19,932 bases of DNA from an uncultured Clostridia bacterium (GTDB taxonomy: Bacteria; Bacillota; Clostridia; UBA1381): the NCBI GenBank assembly GCA_934481375.1, contig CAKSPN010000013.1:1-19932 (forward strand). Reading direction: 5' to 3'. Shown in pieces: positions 1-7,605 of the stretch. Position numbers and translations under genes: made by a program. The notes beneath the pieces are model-generated. The model did not search any database, had not been told where the DNA came from, and was given only the letters and a program-made list of their open reading frames with translations. Each line of letters opens with the position of its first letter. Position 1 is the first letter of the stretch.

Positions 1-23
1 GTATTATGCCGAGCTTGCAGGAA

Positions 24-947
24 GTTGCGCCCCGCACGGGGCGCGTGAGTTGAAATTGACGGACATCAGCAGTATGTACCTGTTGCTGCCGGTTGCGCCC
101 CGCACGGGGCGCGTGAGTTGAAATACCTTGCAATGACAACCGAAGGAAAGGAGTTTTTTTCAGTTGCGCCCCGCACGGGGCGCGTGAGTTGAAATACCTC
201 TTGATATTATTATAGCACCATTCGCAGAGGTTGCGCCCCGCACGGGGCGCGTGAGTTGAAATAGCGCCGTAATAACGTCTGCGCCCGTTGAAAGCGTAGT
301 TGCGCCCCGCACGGGGCGCGTGAGTTGAAATCTGGACCGTTACAATTTTTTTGAAATCCTTATAACGTTGCGCCCCGCACGGGGCGCGTGAGTTGAAATT
401 TTTACGGCATTTACGCCCAAAATAACCGCCAAGGATATGCAAGTTGCGCCCCGCACGGGGCGCGTGAGTTGAAATACTTCTTGATATTATTATATCATAC
501 GCTTGAACGATGTTGCGCCCCGCACGGGGCGCGTGAGTTGAAATTTTCTGTCGTAAATTTCCATACCCCAATATTTACGTTGCGCCCCGCACGGGGCGCG
601 TGAGTTGAAATATGCAGCACTCCGTCGCTTTTATAATCTGTTCATCTGGTTGCGCCCCGCACGGGGCGCGTGAGTTGAAATGAAAACGTTCATTTTCACC
701 ATAGAAAAACCGCACAGTTGCGCCCCGCACGGGGCGCGTGAGTTGAAATTAAAAGCAATTGCATATATTTTAGTCGCAAGCTGGTTGCGCCCCGCATGGG
801 GCGCGTGAGTTGAAATTCTTTTCTTTAAAATTGCCGAAAGTGTTTTCGGTTGCGCCCCGCATGGGGCGTGTGAGTTGAAATACAGCAATAGCGATAGCCG
901 GACAGGGTTATAAAGTTGCGCCACGTATGGGACATATAATCTGAAAT
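24..947 (+). CRISPR. CRISPR array, type I-C-like repeats (leader-distal part)
   Basis: Fourteen 33-bp repeats start at 24, 92, 163, 230, 299, 367, 443, 512, 579, 649, 717, 784, 849 and 915. The repeat opens with GTTGCGCCCCGCACGGGGCG, whose inner part folds as CGCCCC/GGGGCG, and closes with GTGAGTTGAAAT. Length, hairpin and TTGAAAT tail resemble type I-C repeats. Spacers are 32-38 bp, except one of 43 bp (400-442). Repeats 1-11 are identical; the one at 784 has one change, the one at 849 two, and the one at 915 keeps little beyond its ends. Decay at the right end means the leader and cas genes should lie left of base 1, and the array continues there because bases 1-23 are part of a spacer. No cas gene is visible, so the type is inferred from the repeat only. 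Confidence 0.97.
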
Positions 948-980
948 GACGGTGTGTTTTTTCACATCATCGAAACTTTC

Positions 981-1051
981 GATTTAGACTTGAAATTAGT
1001 ACCTCAAATTCCAGAGTACAAAACAGACAAACCGTAAAACGGTTTGTCTGC
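981..1051 (+). repeat. Diverged partial copy (A) of the dispersed hairpin element
   Basis: This stretch aligns with 14675-14742 of copy C in the same orientation: GATTTA-ACTTGA, then TA-ACCTCAAA, then a variable link, then the stem AGACAAACC/GGTTTGTCT. The last hairpin is perfect here (1025-1035 with 1039-1049, loop AAA), while the preceding TTGAGGT hairpin has lost its pairing. Just before it lie two small unrelated hairpins, TGTG/CACA around 966 and ATCGAAA/TTTCGAT at 969-983. It sits between the decayed end of the CRISPR array and the 3' end of the small minus-strand gene. Confidence 0.75.
1025..1049 (-). terminator. Possible terminator of the methyltransferase operon
   Basis: An 11-bp perfect stem (AGACAAACCGT with ACGGTTTGTCT) with a 3-nt loop lies 8 bp past the stop codon of the 61-aa gene. 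On the minus strand it is followed by GTTTTGT, a weak T tract. It could act as a terminator although it belongs to a dispersed repeat; strength is uncertain. Confidence 0.45.
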
Positions 1052-1057
1052 AATTTG

Positions 1058-1243
1058 TTATATTCCGGTATCTGAACTTGTGCCGTCAGACACTATCTCA
1101 AATTCCTCCGGGGGATAAAGATAATCTTCTCCTGTTTCGTCGATAACTCTATACCAATCTTCTTCTATTCCCAAGCAATCATATATTTTGCCATTTATCA
1201 ATTTCAACGGGTCACTGATAGCACCTATGTATTTAACTTTCAT
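1058..1243 (-). CDS. Small uncharacterised protein (61 aa)
   Basis: The protein begins MKVKYIGAISDPLKLINGKI and ends in a short Ser/Thr/Gly tail. The body (VKYIG, NGKIYDCLGIEEDWYRVIDE, YLYPPEEFEI) looks like one small beta-rich domain with alternating hydrophobic and charged residues. I have a sense of similar short proteins being common in Clostridia, but know no function. The ATG at 1243 is chosen over an upstream in-frame ATG because GGCGGTGA lies 4-5 nt before it. Its first base overlaps the TGA stop of the methyltransferase (TGATG), so translation is probably coupled. No signal peptide or membrane segment is seen. Confidence 0.75.
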   Translation of the reverse strand: MKVKYIGAISDPLKLINGKIYDCLGIEEDWYRVIDETGEDYLYPPEEFEIVSDGTSSDTGI

Positions 1244-1851
1244 CAAATCACCGCCTTTTTCTTTGCGCATACACACATTCGGCCCGATTTGTTTTTTAAA
1301 ACTTTTATATCGGTAAAACCTGCGTCCGACATATATTGCGACAATTGCTCCGGAGTGTAAATTCTGATATTCTCAACCATTTTGCCCCATGGACTTTTGG
1401 AGTCGGACAGCTCGCATACAGCCATAAATGTGCCGTCATTTTTAAGAACTCTGAAAATTTCATTAAACGATTTTTGCAAATCTCCCCAAAAATAAATCGT
1501 TTCAAAAGCTGTAACAACATCAAAGCACTCACTCTCAAACGGGATATTGTCGGCACTGCCATGCTTTATGAAGCAACGTGTACCGAGGTGCTTTCTGTTT
1601 ACCTGCATACTCTTTTTAACGCTTTCCTCGGAAACGTCGACTCCTGCGGCAATGCCGTGAGGTGATAGCTTAAGCATACGCTTTATATTCATTCCGCCGC
1701 CGCAGCCTATATCCAAAGCCGCCGTGTCGGTTTTCCAGTCATATTTTTTCAGTGCCCATTTTGATATGGGAGTATGTGTTGCGTTCATACTTGCCAAAAA
1801 TACTTTTCCGATAAATCCTTTGGGATTGCTGAAATTGCGTGTCCAACCCAT
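1243..1851 (-). CDS. Class I SAM-dependent methyltransferase
   Basis: A 202-aa protein of the Methyltransf_11 type. The SAM-binding motif I is LDIGCGGG (about residues 46-53), an acidic residue follows in GVDVSEESV, and later motifs are SADNIPFESECFDVV (post-II/IV region) and FNEIFRVLKNDGTFMAV. The substrate cannot be told: such proteins methylate small molecules, lipids or quinones. The ATG at 1851 has GGAGGA nine bases upstream; the GTG at 1860 would touch that site and is rejected. It is first in a two-gene unit and overlaps the 61-aa gene by one base. A consensus promoter and an imperfect palindrome stand just upstream, suggesting control by a dedicated repressor. Confidence 0.88.
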   Translation of the reverse strand: MGWTRNFSNPKGFIGKVFLASMNATHTPISKWALKKYDWKTDTAALDIGCGGGMNIKRMLKLSPHGIAAGVDVSEESVKKSMQVNRKHLGTRCFIKHGSADNIPFESECFDVVTAFETIYFWGDLQKSFNEIFRVLKNDGTFMAVCELSDSKSPWGKMVENIRIYTPEQLSQYMSDAGFTDIKVLKNKSGRMCVCAKKKAVI

Positions 1852-1868
1852 AAAAACCACTCCTCCAA

Positions 1869-1882
1869 TTAGTCTTGTCTAA
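1869..1882. promoter_or_regulatory. Candidate operator palindrome TTAGTCTTGTCTAA
   Basis: A 14-bp imperfect inverted repeat (TTAG-N6-CTAA, with C/G symmetric inside) lies between the -10 box and the Shine-Dalgarno site of the methyltransferase gene, about where transcription starts. A repressor bound there would block RNA polymerase. The regulator is not identifiable in this window. Confidence 0.4.
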
Positions 1883-1885
1883 CTC

Positions 1886-1914
1886 ATTGTATCATAAATA
1901 TACACGGATTGCAA
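1886..1914 (-). promoter_or_regulatory. Sigma-A promoter of the methyltransferase operon
   Basis: On the minus strand: -35 TTGCAA (1909-1914), 17-bp spacer, -10 TACAAT (1886-1891). Expected start is near 1879, inside the candidate operator. The -35 box directly abuts the T tract of the terminator closing the OLE-dxs operon. Confidence 0.75.
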
Positions 1915-1915
1915 T

Positions 1916-1952
1916 AAAAAGCTGAAGCAAAATAAAATGATTTTGCTTCAGC
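1916..1952 (-). terminator. Intrinsic terminator of the OLE-oapA-dxs operon
   Basis: On the minus strand a 13-bp perfect stem (GCTGAAGCAAAAT paired with ATTTTGCTTCAGC, loop 1934-1939) is followed by TTTTTATTG. It stands 9 bp past the stop of the last gene (1962), so it closes the long minus-strand operon. Confidence 0.92.
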
Positions 1953-1961
1953 TGCAGGGTG

Positions 1962-2552
1962 CTATTTTACAAGCTTTATTCTCTCGCCCTCGGATATTGT
2001 AAATACAAATGATTTTGTTTCGAGGTGCGATAAATTTTCGCTCACTTTCGGCGAGCCGTTTGCGGAATATATTATAAGCGTATAGTCGCCGCTTACGGTA
2101 TACCTTCCGGGAGCGATGTTTGCGGGGCATGTGTATGTGCCGGCTCCTGCGTTAAACCGCTTTCCGCTTGCGGAGGAGGCTATCTTTTCCGCCGCTGTAA
2201 GCTCTTTGTTTTTTTCGGAAATCTGAGCGTCAAGTTCATCGCTTTTCTTCTTTGCACTCGAAATTTCTTCTGTCATAGAGTTAATTTCTTTCATGCTTTT
2301 TTCTATATCCTTGTTTATTCCCGATTTTTCTTTAATCTGCGAGGTCAGCTCTTTCTTTTGCTTTTCGAGCATTTCCTTTTTTGAATTAACGTTGTTGTAT
2401 TCGGTGTTAAGCTCGGACATTGAGTTGTTCATAAGCACGTTTGCACGTGAGTTTATGTTGCATATCCGTCCGAGATGATATACCGCAAAAGAAAGTCCGA
2501 CAGTTAGGACTGCGAGAGCGGCGCAATAGACAATTTTCTTTTTTGTTTCCAT
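1962..2552 (-). CDS. Membrane-anchored coiled-coil protein with C-terminal beta domain (short paralog)
   Basis: A 196-aa protein of unknown function. Residues 1-6 are basic (METKKK) and 7-29 form one membrane segment with no obvious cleavage site, so it is probably a signal anchor with the rest outside. Residues 42-125 are a Lys/Glu/Ser-rich coiled coil. Residues 134-196 are a compact domain with pattern GTYTCPANIAPGRYTVSGDY ... FVFTISEGERIKL. The same order and C-terminal pattern occur in the gene just upstream (2568-3404), so the two are probably diverged tandem duplicates. The gap between them is 15 bp. GGAGG lies about 10 nt before the ATG. It is the last gene before the operon terminator. 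Confidence 0.8.
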   Translation of the reverse strand: METKKKIVYCAALAVLTVGLSFAVYHLGRICNINSRANVLMNNSMSELNTEYNNVNSKKEMLEKQKKELTSQIKEKSGINKDIEKSMKEINSMTEEISSAKKKSDELDAQISEKNKELTAAEKIASSASGKRFNAGAGTYTCPANIAPGRYTVSGDYTLIIYSANGSPKVSENLSHLETKSFVFTISEGERIKLVK

Positions 2553-2567
2553 ATTTCCTGCGCCTCC

Positions 2568-3404
2568 TTACTGAATTCTGCTGAATACGGCTTTTGTTCC
2601 GAGTTTTACAATGTCGCCGTCCTCAAGAGTGAACGAAACGGCGTCCGAGGTAAGGGTAGTGTTTATCTTTGCGCCGCCGTTTGATGACGATACCACGATA
2701 GCGCCGTCTCCCATCGCATTGTAATTCCCGCTGAAAAGATTTTCGCCGACGGTATACAATCCCGGCGTCAGCGTTACCATAGACGGTATTTTGCGTGATA
2801 TGGAGTTTTCGAGGTCGGATAATACCTTTTCCTTATTTTTAACGGAAGAATTAAGCTCCTTAAGCTCCGAGTCAAGTGCGCTTTGTTTTGATTTTATTGT
2901 TCCCGTATTGCTTTCGTATTCGGTTATCGTGTTAAGCTCCGACTGCTTTTCGGCGATTTCGTCCTCAAGAGCGGTTATTTCATCATTGGTGAGATTGATT
3001 TTTTCCTGCGCACGTGAATATTTCTTTGATGTTGTCTGTATGCGTGAAAATCTGTAGTTAATATCCTCCTCGCTTTTGTAGGAGAGAATGCCTGCAAAAA
3101 ACACACTCAAAAGCACTGACAGCGCAACCGCCGCCGATATGATGAAAAACATTTTGTCATTCGGCTTTTGCGGGGTGTCGTCCTCTTCGTCCTCATCTTC
3201 GTATGAAACCTCGGTATTTGAAGTCTGCTGAGGGCTTTCAATCGTTTCTTCGGCTTTGTTTTCCTCATCTGCAGGCGCAATGTCCTCATCAGCAGACGGA
3301 ATATCCTCATCTGCAATCGGCAATTCCTTGTCTTCTTCGTCCGAATTGCTGTAGTAATCGGCTATTTCCTCATACAATAAATCCTTGTCATTATCTTTTT
3401 CCAT
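2568..3404 (-). CDS. Membrane-anchored coiled-coil protein with acidic cytoplasmic tail (long paralog)
   Basis: A 278-aa protein of unknown function. Residues 1-80 are strongly acidic and low in complexity, with a repeated ADEDI/ADEE unit (about 31-50). Residues 85-108 form one membrane segment (MFFIISAAVALSVLLSVFFA). Residues 118-205 are a coiled coil. Residues 211-278 are a small beta-type domain, TPGLYTVGENLFSGNYNAMG ... VSFTLEDGDIVKLG, matching the C-terminal domain of the downstream gene. With an acidic inside and no cleavable signal, type II topology (N in, C out) is likely. AGGAGTGAT sits 5-6 nt before the ATG. It follows ispE by 14 bp. The acidic tail is absent from the shorter paralog. 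Confidence 0.8.
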   Translation of the reverse strand: MEKDNDKDLLYEEIADYYSNSDEEDKELPIADEDIPSADEDIAPADEENKAEETIESPQQTSNTEVSYEDEDEEDDTPQKPNDKMFFIISAAVALSVLLSVFFAGILSYKSEEDINYRFSRIQTTSKKYSRAQEKINLTNDEITALEDEIAEKQSELNTITEYESNTGTIKSKQSALDSELKELNSSVKNKEKVLSDLENSISRKIPSMVTLTPGLYTVGENLFSGNYNAMGDGAIVVSSSNGGAKINTTLTSDAVSFTLEDGDIVKLGTKAVFSRIQ

Positions 3405-3418
3405 AGTATCACTCCTTG

Positions 3419-4297
3419 CTAAATAGTGTTTACCAGAAATGTGTCCTTAAACTGAAGTGCGAACGAATCATGTGAAAGCTTTGCTTTTTGATAATCGTCG
3501 AATATTCCGAAAACCGTAGGCCCCGAGCCGCTCATAACTGCTCCGAGCGCACCGTTTTTTATCATTTTTTCCTTTATTCCGTGTATTACAGGATACATAT
3601 TTTCGGTGACGCTTTCCATAACGTTGCAGAGATTTTTTGCAATGCCGTTAAGATTTCCGTCCTCCAGCGCCGAGATCATCGCACGTGTATCGGGGCGCTT
3701 TGTATGGGGAGCAGCGTCAATGCTTTCATATACGGCGGCAGTTGATACGTTTATGTTCGGCTTTACAAGCAAAACCGTGCATTGCGGCATACGGGGCAGG
3801 GGAGAGAGTATGTCTCCTATACCCGATGCAAGCATAGTTTCGGCAAATATACAATACGGAACGTCGGCGCCGCATTTTGCGCCGATTGCGCACAGCTCCT
3901 CCGCGGACAGCCTGGCATTGTACAGCTTGTTCATTAAACAAAGCACGGCGGCGCAGTTGCCGCTTCCGCCGGCAAGTCCTGCCGCTACGGGAATATTTTT
4001 GCGTACTGTTAATTTTATTCCGCCTTTTATGCCTGTATACTCAAAAAACATCATTGCGGCTTTGTAAGCAATGTTTTTTTCGTTTACAGGAAGATATTTC
4101 AGATTTGTAGAAAGCTCTATTCCGTCCTCACGCTTTTCCGCAATGATAAAATCGAAAAGCGATACCGACTGCATAACCATTTCGACATTGTGGTAGCCGT
4201 CCTCACGCTTTCCCGTAACGTCAAGCGTGAGATTTATTTTTGCAAAGGAGCGTGCAAATGCACGCTTGCCTGTGATTACAACTTCATTTCCGAGCAT
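3419..4297 (-). CDS. ispE: 4-diphosphocytidyl-2-C-methyl-D-erythritol kinase
   Basis: A 292-aa GHMP kinase, normal length for IspE. It phosphorylates CDP-ME on the 2-hydroxyl with ATP in the MEP pathway to isoprenoid precursors, in the cytosol. Motifs seen: AKINLTLDV (19-27) with the conserved Lys and Asn, DGYHNVEMVMQSVSL after it, the ATP loop PVAAGLAGGSGNCAA (103-117), GADVPYC (144-150) with the catalytic Asp, and MSGSGPTVFG near the C terminus. The ATG at 4297 follows GGAGG by about 6 nt. It lies 15 bp after tlyA in the same operon as dxs, so two steps of one pathway are co-expressed with the OLE locus. Confidence 0.96.
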   Translation of the reverse strand: MLGNEVVITGKRAFARSFAKINLTLDVTGKREDGYHNVEMVMQSVSLFDFIIAEKREDGIELSTNLKYLPVNEKNIAYKAAMMFFEYTGIKGGIKLTVRKNIPVAAGLAGGSGNCAAVLCLMNKLYNARLSAEELCAIGAKCGADVPYCIFAETMLASGIGDILSPLPRMPQCTVLLVKPNINVSTAAVYESIDAAPHTKRPDTRAMISALEDGNLNGIAKNLCNVMESVTENMYPVIHGIKEKMIKNGALGAVMSGSGPTVFGIFDDYQKAKLSHDSFALQFKDTFLVNTI

Positions 4298-4312
4298 TAA
4301 AAACCTCCGTAT

Positions 4313-5116
4313 TTAAAGCGTTTCGTGAGATTTGTCAACAATATCACGTATGAGCTTTTCGTCCACCGTATTTTCACATTCCTGCTTTTTAAAGTAAGCG
4401 AGGTATTCTATGTTGCCCTCGGGACCTTTTATGGGTGAATAGGACAATCCTGCGGGATATAAACCTATTTCCGAGGCAAACGCTATGATTTTGGTTATAA
4501 CATCGTAATGCACGTTTATATCACGCACAACGCCCTTTTTTCCTACCTGTTCTCTGCCTGCCTCAAACTGCGGCTTTATAAGAGCGACTATTTCGCCGTC
4601 GTCGGCTGTGAGCGCCTTTGCGACGGGCAGTACCAGCTTAAGCGAAATAAACGATACGTCTATTGACGCAAAATCAATGGGAACGCCGATTTGCCCGGGA
4701 GTGACGTAGCGTATGTTTGTGCGCTCCATATTAACCACTCTCTCGTCCTGGCGCAGTTTCCATGCAAACTGACCGTATCCGACATCTACCGCAAATACTT
4801 TCTTTGCGCCGTTTTGCAGCATACAGTCGGTGAAACCGCCGGTTGACGCACCTATGTCCATTGTAACCTTTCCCTCAAGCGAGATGGGAAATTCTTTCAT
4901 TGCTTTTTCAAGCTTAAGACCGCCGCGGCTTACGTATTTGAGCTGTTCTCCGCGTATTTCGGGTTTTGCGGTGTCCTCGTCGACCATAAGTCCCGCCTTG
5001 TCGCATTTTTGATTGTTTATATATACCTGTCCCTCCATAATAAGCGCCTTTGCACGCTCACGGCTTTGTACCATACCGCTTGACACCAGGAGGGCGTCCA
5101 GTCTTATTTTACCCAT
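4313..5116 (-). CDS. tlyA: TlyA family rRNA (cytidine-2'-O)-methyltransferase
   Basis: A 267-aa protein with an S4 RNA-binding domain (1-60, RLDALLVSSGMVQSRERAKA) joined to an FtsJ-like methyltransferase. YVSRGGLKLEKA (61-72) and the SAM loop DIGASTGGFT (87-96) are typical of TlyA, as are SIDVSFISLK and KPQFE (181-185). Known members 2'-O-methylate 16S and/or 23S rRNA; older annotations call it hemolysin A. The start lies 13 bases inside the end of dxs, with GAGG about 10 nt upstream, so the two are probably translationally coupled. dxs-tlyA adjacency is common in Gram-positive bacteria. Confidence 0.94.
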   Translation of the reverse strand: MGKIRLDALLVSSGMVQSRERAKALIMEGQVYINNQKCDKAGLMVDEDTAKPEIRGEQLKYVSRGGLKLEKAMKEFPISLEGKVTMDIGASTGGFTDCMLQNGAKKVFAVDVGYGQFAWKLRQDERVVNMERTNIRYVTPGQIGVPIDFASIDVSFISLKLVLPVAKALTADDGEIVALIKPQFEAGREQVGKKGVVRDINVHYDVITKIIAFASEIGLYPAGLSYSPIKGPEGNIEYLAYFKKQECENTVDEKLIRDIVDKSHETL

Positions 5117-6960
5117 TTTTTCAATACCTCGTCCGCTATGCTTTCTGCGCTCATTCCGTAATGAGCGTCAATTTCGTTTACAGTACCGTGAATTATCGGC
5201 ACATCGGGGAATGCGAATGCTTTGAATGTGCATTCCACATGCTTTTCCTCCAAAAGCTCCGCAATAAGCGAGCCTATACCGCCTATTTTCACATTATCCT
5301 CAATGGTGATAACCGCCTGTGTTTTCATTGCCGAGGCAATGACAGCCGCCTCGTCGAGCGGCTTTATTGTCGGCAGAGCTATTATTTCACAGTCTTTGCC
5401 GGCGGCTTTGAGGATTGCGCAGACATCCTCGGCGGTTTTTACCGTTCTTCCCGATGCGAATATGCTTAAATCCCTGCCGTCCTTGACCTTTGCCGCTTTT
5501 TTGAATACAAATTCATTTTTAAAATCCGATTGTGTGCCGCCGCGCGGATAACGCACGGCTATAGGACCTTTATGCACGCATACGGCGTATTCAAGCATAC
5601 TGTCAAGTTCGGAAAAACTTGATGGAGAAAGAATGGTCATATTCGGCATATGCGAAAGAAATGATATGTCATATATGCCCTGATGTGTTTCGCCGTCTGC
5701 ACCCACTATTCCGGCACGGTCAATGGGGAATACCACGTGCAGATTTTGCAGACACACATCATGCAGTACCTGGTCATACGCACGCTGTAAAAATGATGAG
5801 TACAGCGGAATAACCGGTATGTATCCTGCCTTTGCAAGTCCTGCGCTGAACGTAACGCCGTGCTGTTCCGCAATGCCTACGTCAAAAAATCTATTTTTGT
5901 ATTTTTTTGCAAATGCGTCAAGTCCCGTGCCGTTGGGCATTGCGCCCGTAATGGCAATTACCTTTTTGTTGTTTTCGGCTATGCGCACAAGGCTGTCGCC
6001 GAATTGTGCCGAGTATGAATAAGAGGACGAATGCGTTTCGCCCGTTTCCTTGTCGAATGCGGAAATCCCGTGGAATTTCTGCGGATTGCTTTCCGCATAT
6101 GAATAACCCTTGCCCTTTTTTGTCTGTACGTGAATAAGCACCGGTTTTAATTCGTGCTTTGCATATTCAAGACAGGGAATAAGCGAGCTTATGCTATGTC
6201 CGTCAACAGGTCCTATATAGTTGATGCCCATTTCATCAAAAAGCGTTGTCGGGATAACCATACGCCTCAGCGAACGCTTTATACGGCGGAGTATGTTGCC
6301 TATAGGCGTTCCTATAAGCGGAACTTTGTTAAGAAAGCGTTCCGCTCTGTATTTTGATTGAAAATAGAACTGCGTTGTGCGCAGACGGCGCAGATGCATA
6401 GACACCGCACCGACGTTTTTCGATATGGACATTTCGTTGTCGTTAAGTATAAGAATGAGCGGAGTTTTTGAACGGCCTGCGTCGTTCATTGCCTCATACA
6501 TCATTCCGCCCGTAAGAGCGCCGTCGCCGAAAAGCGCAATAACGCTGTATTTGCCGCCGTCAAGATCACGTGCTCTGGCAAGACCCAGCGCAGCCGAAAT
6601 AGATGTGGAGCTGTGACCCGTGTTAAAGAAGTCGCAGTCGCTCTCGTTTGTTTTCGGAAATCCCGATAATCCGTTGAATTGGCGCAGAGTATCAAACCTG
6701 TCACGTCTGCCCGTGAGTATTTTATGAACATAGGATTGGTGTCCCACATCAAATATTATTTTATCCTCGGGAATATCAAATACCTTGTGTATCGCGACGG
6801 TCAGCTCGACCACGCCGAGATTTGACGCTAAGTGTCCGCCCGTCTGCGAAACCTTGTCGATTAAAAATTCACGTATTTCCTCCGAAAGACAGTTAAGCTC
6901 GGCAATGCTAAGTTTTTTCACGTCTTTGGGCGAGTTGATTTTGTCCAAAAATTTATACAT
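5104..6960 (-). CDS. dxs: 1-deoxy-D-xylulose-5-phosphate synthase
   Basis: A full-length 618-aa thiamine-diphosphate enzyme. It condenses pyruvate and glyceraldehyde 3-phosphate to DXP, the entry step of the MEP pathway. Seen: GHLASNLG (42-49), DVGHQSYVHK (71-80), NTGHSSTSIS (113-122), the ThDP/Mg motif GDGALTGG (145-152) with a downstream Asn, VGIAEQHGVTFSAGLAKAGY with the catalytic Glu, GADGETHQGIYD and AVRYPRGG. The ATG has GAGGA about 11 nt upstream, inside the end of oapA (8-bp gap). Position directly after OLE RNA and oapA matches the known OLE neighbourhood, where dxs is a frequent member. Confidence 0.97.
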   Translation of the reverse strand: MYKFLDKINSPKDVKKLSIAELNCLSEEIREFLIDKVSQTGGHLASNLGVVELTVAIHKVFDIPEDKIIFDVGHQSYVHKILTGRRDRFDTLRQFNGLSGFPKTNESDCDFFNTGHSSTSISAALGLARARDLDGGKYSVIALFGDGALTGGMMYEAMNDAGRSKTPLILILNDNEMSISKNVGAVSMHLRRLRTTQFYFQSKYRAERFLNKVPLIGTPIGNILRRIKRSLRRMVIPTTLFDEMGINYIGPVDGHSISSLIPCLEYAKHELKPVLIHVQTKKGKGYSYAESNPQKFHGISAFDKETGETHSSSYSYSAQFGDSLVRIAENNKKVIAITGAMPNGTGLDAFAKKYKNRFFDVGIAEQHGVTFSAGLAKAGYIPVIPLYSSFLQRAYDQVLHDVCLQNLHVVFPIDRAGIVGADGETHQGIYDISFLSHMPNMTILSPSSFSELDSMLEYAVCVHKGPIAVRYPRGGTQSDFKNEFVFKKAAKVKDGRDLSIFASGRTVKTAEDVCAILKAAGKDCEIIALPTIKPLDEAAVIASAMKTQAVITIEDNVKIGGIGSLIAELLEEKHVECTFKAFAFPDVPIIHGTVNEIDAHYGMSAESIADEVLKKWVK

Positions 6961-6968
6961 AATCGGTT

Positions 6969-7538
6969 TTATCCTCTGAATTTAACAAAATTTACGATTT
7001 TTCCGATTAAAAAAACAATCGAGTTTGCATTTTTCATCGAAAATCCCTTGAATGCGGCTTTGCCGCCTATTGTGAGCGCGCCAACCGTACCCGTCAGCAA
7101 AAGGCTGGGGAGCATACCATCCAAGCCGAATGTGGATACAAGCTCCGCAACTATTACCGCCGTTGCCGAGCCTGATATAATACCTGCAATGTCGCCTATT
7201 ATATCACAGCACAGGCTCGCTATCTGCGGGGCGTGGCGGATAATGGATATACTTTCCGAAGCGCCTTTCACACGCCTTGACGAAAGCGAATGAAACGGCG
7301 GTTCCTCCGCATTCATAACAGATGTTCCTATAATATCGAACAATATATTTACGGCTACGATTGTGAACAGCACAATAAACGCCCACAATAAGCCCATATT
7401 TTTCATAAGCACCGAGGTCACTACGGAAAAAGCCACAGACAGTGCAAATGACAAAACTGTAGCAATTATCGTCCAGCGGTGGGATACGGCAACATTTGTG
7501 CCGGGACTCGGTACTTTAAATTTCTTTTTATCTTTCAA
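6969..7538 (-). CDS. oapA: OLE-associated membrane protein OapA
   Basis: A 189-aa integral membrane protein with a basic N terminus (MKDKKKFKVP), hydrophobic segments at about 21-44, 50-72, 113-135 and 141-165, and a basic C-terminal end. A DxxxD motif (DIIGD, 112-116) and the stretch PFHSLSSRRVKGASESISII (81-100) fit what I remember of OapA, the protein that binds OLE RNA and holds it at the membrane. The start is TTG at 7538, with CGGAGAA 6 nt upstream and no better ATG nearby. It lies immediately downstream of the OLE RNA and upstream of dxs, which is the strongest support. Some databases call such proteins CorB-like; no transport function can be shown here. Confidence 0.9.
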   Translation of the reverse strand: MKDKKKFKVPSPGTNVAVSHRWTIIATVLSFALSVAFSVVTSVLMKNMGLLWAFIVLFTIVAVNILFDIIGTSVMNAEEPPFHSLSSRRVKGASESISIIRHAPQIASLCCDIIGDIAGIISGSATAVIVAELVSTFGLDGMLPSLLLTGTVGALTIGGKAAFKGFSMKNANSIVFLIGKIVNFVKFRG

Positions 7539-7568
7539 TTTTAATTCTCCGTTTTAAAGACAGGGTAT

Positions 7569-7605
7569 AAAAAACCGCTGCCCGTATAAAAATGTAGGGC
7601 AACGG
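7569..7605 (-). terminator. Intrinsic terminator at the 3' end of OLE RNA
   Basis: Minus-strand RNA folds CCGUUGCCC with GGGCAGCGG (9 bp including one G-U pair, loop about 13 nt), followed by UUUUUU. It lies 31 bp before the oapA start and no promoter is visible in between, so oapA and dxs probably depend on partial read-through. Confidence 0.88.

Noticed and set aside
631..924. Minus-strand reading frame with repeated HAPCGAQ and HAPRAGR units
   Set aside because: It is a translation of the CRISPR repeats; the repetition comes from the 33-bp units, not from a protein.
964..996. A fifteenth CRISPR repeat ending in TTGAAAT
   Set aside because: Only the tail matches, the gap from the previous repeat would be 16 bp, and the stretch aligns better with copy C of the dispersed element.
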